A DNA stretch of 64,000 bases from CAWIJJ01 sp963836425. Its GTDB lineage: Bacteria; Acidobacteriota; Terriglobia; Bryobacterales; Bryobacteraceae. Location: NCBI GenBank assembly GCA_963836425.1, contig CAWIJJ010000008.1:186001-250000 (forward strand), read 5' to 3'. The notes beneath the pieces were generated by a model. That model was not told where the DNA came from, searched no databases, and saw only the letters and a list, made by a program, of their open reading frames with translations. Positions 61,129-64,000 of this stretch are shown piece after piece. The position numbers and the translations under genes were made by a program. Every line of letters begins with the position of its first letter. Position 1 is the first letter of the stretch.

Positions 61129-61584
61129 ATGCCTTCCTCCCTGGTGAAGCGGCCGAAGATCGACCCGCGCCACACCCGCTTCAAGCTGGAGATCCGGACG
61201 TCCGGCATCCATGGGCGCGGGGTGTATTCTCTCGAGCGTATTCCGGCACGCAAGAAGGTCATCGAGTACACCGGCGAGCGGATCAGCCGGCGTGAGACGA
61301 AGCGCCGGGGCGACGGCCACGTGACGTACCTGTTCACGCTCGACGATTACTGGACAATCGACGGGGCGGTGAACGGCAGCGGCGCCGAGATCATCAATCA
61401 CAGTTGCAATCCGAATCTCTACGCCTGCATCATGCGGGGACATATTCTCTACATGAGCAAACGGACGATCCGGCCAGGCGAAGAACTGACGGTGGATTAC
61501 CGGTTTTCTGACAAGATCGATGAGGTGCGCTGCCGCTGCGGGGCCCGAACCTGCCGCGGCACCATCAACCTGAAGGAGAAATGA
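61129..61584 (+). CDS. SET-domain protein lysine methyltransferase-like
   Basis: 151 residues, nearly the whole chain being a SET domain with a post-SET motif: SGIHGRGVYSLERIPA, IEYTGERIS, the S-adenosylmethionine site N90-H-S-C-N-P-N96, EELTVDYRF with Tyr124, and C135-x-C137-x4-C142 as a zinc post-SET. SET enzymes are mostly eukaryotic but occur in scattered bacteria. Target unknown. Its stop overlaps a possible start of the M28 peptidase gene, suggesting coupling. Confidence 0.88.
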   Translation: MPSSLVKRPKIDPRHTRFKLEIRTSGIHGRGVYSLERIPARKKVIEYTGERISRRETKRRGDGHVTYLFTLDDYWTIDGAVNGSGAEIINHSCNPNLYACIMRGHILYMSKRTIRPGEELTVDYRFSDKIDEVRCRCGARTCRGTINLKEK

Positions 61585-61586
61585 AC

Positions 61587-63077
61587 ATGCGCCCAGTCGT
61601 TCGCGCCGTTTGCGCCGCCCTCCTGCTGGCGGCGGCAGCGCCGGCACAGGTCACGCCCGCGCAGAAGATCGCCTCGATGGTTACCGCCGATGGCCTGAAG
61701 GCGGACGTCTCGTTTCTGGCGTCGGATGCGATGAGGGGTCGCGCGACGCCCTCTCCAGAGCAGGAGATCGCGGCGGAGTTCATTGCCTCCGCATTCCGCC
61801 GGGCCGCTCTCGATCCGGTGGGCGACGACGGATATTTTCAGACCGCGCGGTATGTGCGGGTCACGCCGGAAGTGGAAGGTCTGGAACTGACACTGGAACT
61901 CGGCGGGCAATCGCTGCGGCTCGACAAAACGTCGTTCGCGATTCAGAATCCGGTGGGGATGGACCTGAAGACCGGGGCGGTGAAGTCCACCATGGACCAA
62001 ATATCGCTCCAGGCGTTGACTCCCGAACAGGTGAAGGGCAAGGTTTTGTTTCTCGAGCCGCCGGCGGGCGCCGCTCCGGGCGGCGGACGAGGCGCGGGAC
62101 AACTGGGTCTCTCGCCGGCGATGCTGGCCGACTTGCAGCCGGCGCTGGTTGTCCTGATCCGGGCCGCGGGCAGCCAGGCGGTAAACACAGCGGCGCGGCT
62201 GCGGGAAGCCACGGCTGCGGCTCCCGTTCCAACCATGCTGGTGTGGGATTCGGGCCTGCGCACGGCCCTGGCCGCGGCCAAGAACGGCGCACTCGAAGGG
62301 CCCGTCGCGGTTCACATTCCGGCGCCCAAACTGGAGCCGGTGAAGCTGCGGAACGTGGTGGGCGCGCTACGCGGGTCCGACCCGGTTCTGAAAGACACGT
62401 ACGTGCTGGTGACGGCCCATTACGACCACCTGGGAGTGCGGAATGTGGACGGAGACGGCATTTTCAACGGCGCCAATGATAACGCGAGCGGCACGTCGTG
62501 CGTAGTCGAGATCGCGAATGCCCTCGCAGCGCTTCCACAGAGACCCAGGCGGACGGTGGTTTTCGTCGGGCTCTTCGGCGAGGAGTTGGGGCTGGTGGGG
62601 TCGCGCTACTACGGGGCGCATCCGATCTTCCCCCTCGCGAAAACGGTGGCGGACATCAACCTGGAGCAGATGGGAAGGACGGACGAAACCAGCGGACCGC
62701 GGGTTGGCCAGATCAATGCCACCGGGTTCGACTTCACCAGCTTGACCGCGATTCTGGCGAAGGCCGGGGAGGAGTACGGGATCAAACTGGTGAAGGACGA
62801 ACAGAACAGCGATTCCTATTTCAGCCGGAGCGACAACCAGGCGTTCGCCGATGCCGGCGTGCCTTCGCACACGCTCTCGGTGACCTACATGTTCCCCGAC
62901 TACCATCGCGCCGGAGACGAGTGGCAGAAACTCGACTACGGGAACATGGCCAAAGTGGCGCAGACCGTCGCGCTCGGCATCTACCTGGTGGCCGACAGCA
63001 CGCAGGCGCCGGCGTGGAACGCGGCGAATCCCAAGACCGCGCGCTACGTGAAGGCGCACGACGCCCTGGGTAAGTAG
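61587..63077 (+). CDS. Secreted M28 family zinc aminopeptidase
   Basis: About 496 residues with a signal peptide (MRPVVRAVCAALLLAAAAPAQ). A protease-associated (PA) domain lies near residues 130-250, and the M28 core holds the zinc ligands in TAHYDHLG, GANDNASG (Asp), GLFGEELGLVGS (Glu-Glu), INLEQMGR and SHTLSV. Secreted aminopeptidase scavenging peptides. ATG 61587 (eight bases after AAGGAG) is preferred over ATG 61581. Confidence 0.9.
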   Translation: MRPVVRAVCAALLLAAAAPAQVTPAQKIASMVTADGLKADVSFLASDAMRGRATPSPEQEIAAEFIASAFRRAALDPVGDDGYFQTARYVRVTPEVEGLELTLELGGQSLRLDKTSFAIQNPVGMDLKTGAVKSTMDQISLQALTPEQVKGKVLFLEPPAGAAPGGGRGAGQLGLSPAMLADLQPALVVLIRAAGSQAVNTAARLREATAAAPVPTMLVWDSGLRTALAAAKNGALEGPVAVHIPAPKLEPVKLRNVVGALRGSDPVLKDTYVLVTAHYDHLGVRNVDGDGIFNGANDNASGTSCVVEIANALAALPQRPRRTVVFVGLFGEELGLVGSRYYGAHPIFPLAKTVADINLEQMGRTDETSGPRVGQINATGFDFTSLTAILAKAGEEYGIKLVKDEQNSDSYFSRSDNQAFADAGVPSHTLSVTYMFPDYHRAGDEWQKLDYGNMAKVAQTVALGIYLVADSTQAPAWNAANPKTARYVKAHDALGK

Positions 63078-63083
63078 GCTGTT

Positions 63084-64000
63084 TTACCCCACCTGGGCGA
63101 GGACGCGCTCGATATCCGGAGAATCCACTTTGATGACCTGGCCGGCGGGGCGCCAGCGTTGAAACATGCGCTCTACCGGAAATCCGGCAAAGATGCTGAT
63201 CAGCGGGACGCCGCAGGCGGCGGCCACATGCTGGCCGGCGGAATCGTAGCCGACATAGAGACTGGCGCCGGCGATGATGCGGGCGAAGCCGGCGAAGGAT
63301 CCATTCCAGACGGTGGCCGCGACGCCGGAGCGCTGCACCGCGCGTGCGACGCGTTCGGCCTCTTCGCCGCCGGCTCCGGAATCGATACACAGCGGCATCC
63401 CGCGGGTGGCCAGCAGGGCCAGCAGCCGCTCCTCGAACGGATCGGGCAGCCGCTTGGCGGGATTCTCGCCTACACCCAGGCTGACGGCGATGTAAGGCGC
63501 GCGTGCGGGCGCGGGACCGAGCGCGACGTACGGTTTCGAGCCCTTGACGTCGAAAGTATCGGCAGCCCAGGCGGCGGCAAGTTCCGGGAGGGAAGACGCG
63601 GAGTCACCGCCGTATAGCCGGCTTTCGAACAGGTGGTATCTCTCCTCGGGGCACACTGGCAGGAGGCCTAGCTGCGTCAAGCGGGAGTCGGGGTCGATGA
63701 CGATCGAATCGGGCTTGTCGAGAGCCGTTCGCAACTGCTCCCAGACGCCGAGGCGGGCGCGCAGGCCGCCGCGCAGGTAGTCGACCGGCACGTGGTGAAT
63801 GTGCGGGTCGGCAGCGAAGAGTTCGTAGTTTTTGGCCGGACCAAGAAAGACCAGATTGGCATGCGGGAAGCGGCGCTTGGCGGCGGCGAGGAACACGCTG
63901 GTAACGGCGACGTCCGCACCGAGAGTGACCCGGGAGAGAACGAAAATCGTATGGGGCTTAAAGATAATCCGGCGGGGCCTGCGCACGCGTTCGTAGCGGG
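63084..64000 (-). CDS. GT9 family glycosyltransferase, N-terminus outside window
   Basis: The frame is open to the window edge (RYERVRRPRRIIFKPHTIFVLSRVTLGADVAVTSV), so the start is beyond base 64000; a GTG at 63986 is internal-looking. About 305 residues are seen, including the GT9 donor block YVGYDSAGQHVAAACGVPLISIFAGFPVERMFQRW. Fits heptosyltransferase-like enzymes but is less canonical than the one at 35.9 kb. Converges on the M28 gene with a 6-base gap. Confidence 0.78.
   Translation of the reverse strand, partial: RYERVRRPRRIIFKPHTIFVLSRVTLGADVAVTSVFLAAAKRRFPHANLVFLGPAKNYELFAADPHIHHVPVDYLRGGLRARLGVWEQLRTALDKPDSIVIDPDSRLTQLGLLPVCPEERYHLFESRLYGGDSASSLPELAAAWAADTFDVKGSKPYVALGPAPARAPYIAVSLGVGENPAKRLPDPFEERLLALLATRGMPLCIDSGAGGEEAERVARAVQRSGVAATVWNGSFAGFARIIAGASLYVGYDSAGQHVAAACGVPLISIFAGFPVERMFQRWRPAGQVIKVDSPDIERVLAQVG

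Noticed and set aside
1..64000. tRNA, rRNA, CRISPR array, insertion sequence or prophage
   Set aside because: No cloverleaf/T-loop pattern, repeat-spacer pattern, transposase motif or phage structural gene was seen by eye on either strand; a tRNAscan or IS search was not possible.

Overview
The window reads as chromosomal DNA from a GC-rich soil-type Acidobacteriota, most likely the Bryobacterales/Solibacter lineage. This is inferred from gene families, not from a marker gene: an Oar-like TonB-dependent receptor with a carboxypeptidase-regulatory N-terminus, MacB/ADOP-type permeases, a winged-helix/Ser-Thr kinase/PD40-propeller receptor, a PEP-CTERM protein, and many small secreted proteins. 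No rRNA, tRNA, CRISPR array, IS transposase, phage or plasmid gene was seen.

Layout. 1-4.5 kb: 3' part of rnr, a Uma2-family protein, a SUMF1-domain protein and two secreted proteins. 4.6-12.2 kb is a decayed block: a frameshifted receptor kinase, a 58-codon remnant of an ADOP permease, a broken second copy of the SUMF1-gene 3' end, and a GT4/ABC ATPase/permease operon with indels. 12.3-20 kb: TonB receptor, PQQ-like propeller, purC, cvpA, a Fis-type regulator and a HAD phosphatase. 20-31.4 kb: secreted Asp-box protein plus PEP-CTERM partner, YfiT-like protein, an S41 peptidase homologue lacking its catalytic dyad, ilvD, and an ABC exporter with a LolA-like protein. 31.4-35.3 kb: a PduS/PduT-like pair and an ECF sigma factor with a frameshifted partner. 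35.3-42 kb: methyltransferase and heptosyltransferase on the minus strand, then a plus-strand cluster of two DUF4384 proteins, a secreted caspase-PEGA-TPR protein, an NTF2-like protein and a PLC-like protein. 42-46.7 kb: the nitrogen module amt-glnB-glnD, preceded by a probable stand-alone structured small RNA. 46.8-53 kb: heparinase-like protein, fabH, a SprT-like protein with an internal duplication, membrane proteins, a 37-residue secreted peptide and an XRE/S24 regulator. 53-64 kb: ubiX, pheA, lon, an HlyD-type adaptor, a sirtuin, folE with two tandem PTPS/QueD genes, a thioredoxin, a SET-domain protein, an M28 peptidase and a GT9 glycosyltransferase running off the end.

Systems. Amt, PII (GlnB) and GlnD form a nitrogen-sensing operon. 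The DUF4384/caspase cluster looks like one exported protein set whose partners all carry signal peptides. The PduS/PduT pair is a redox module for a bacterial microcompartment whose other genes are not here. FolE plus two PTPS-like enzymes is a pterin/queuosine-precursor operon.

At least six genes carry single-base shifts that would restore a long family-typical protein if corrected. Some may be assembly errors; others, with internal deletion or duplication, look like true decay.
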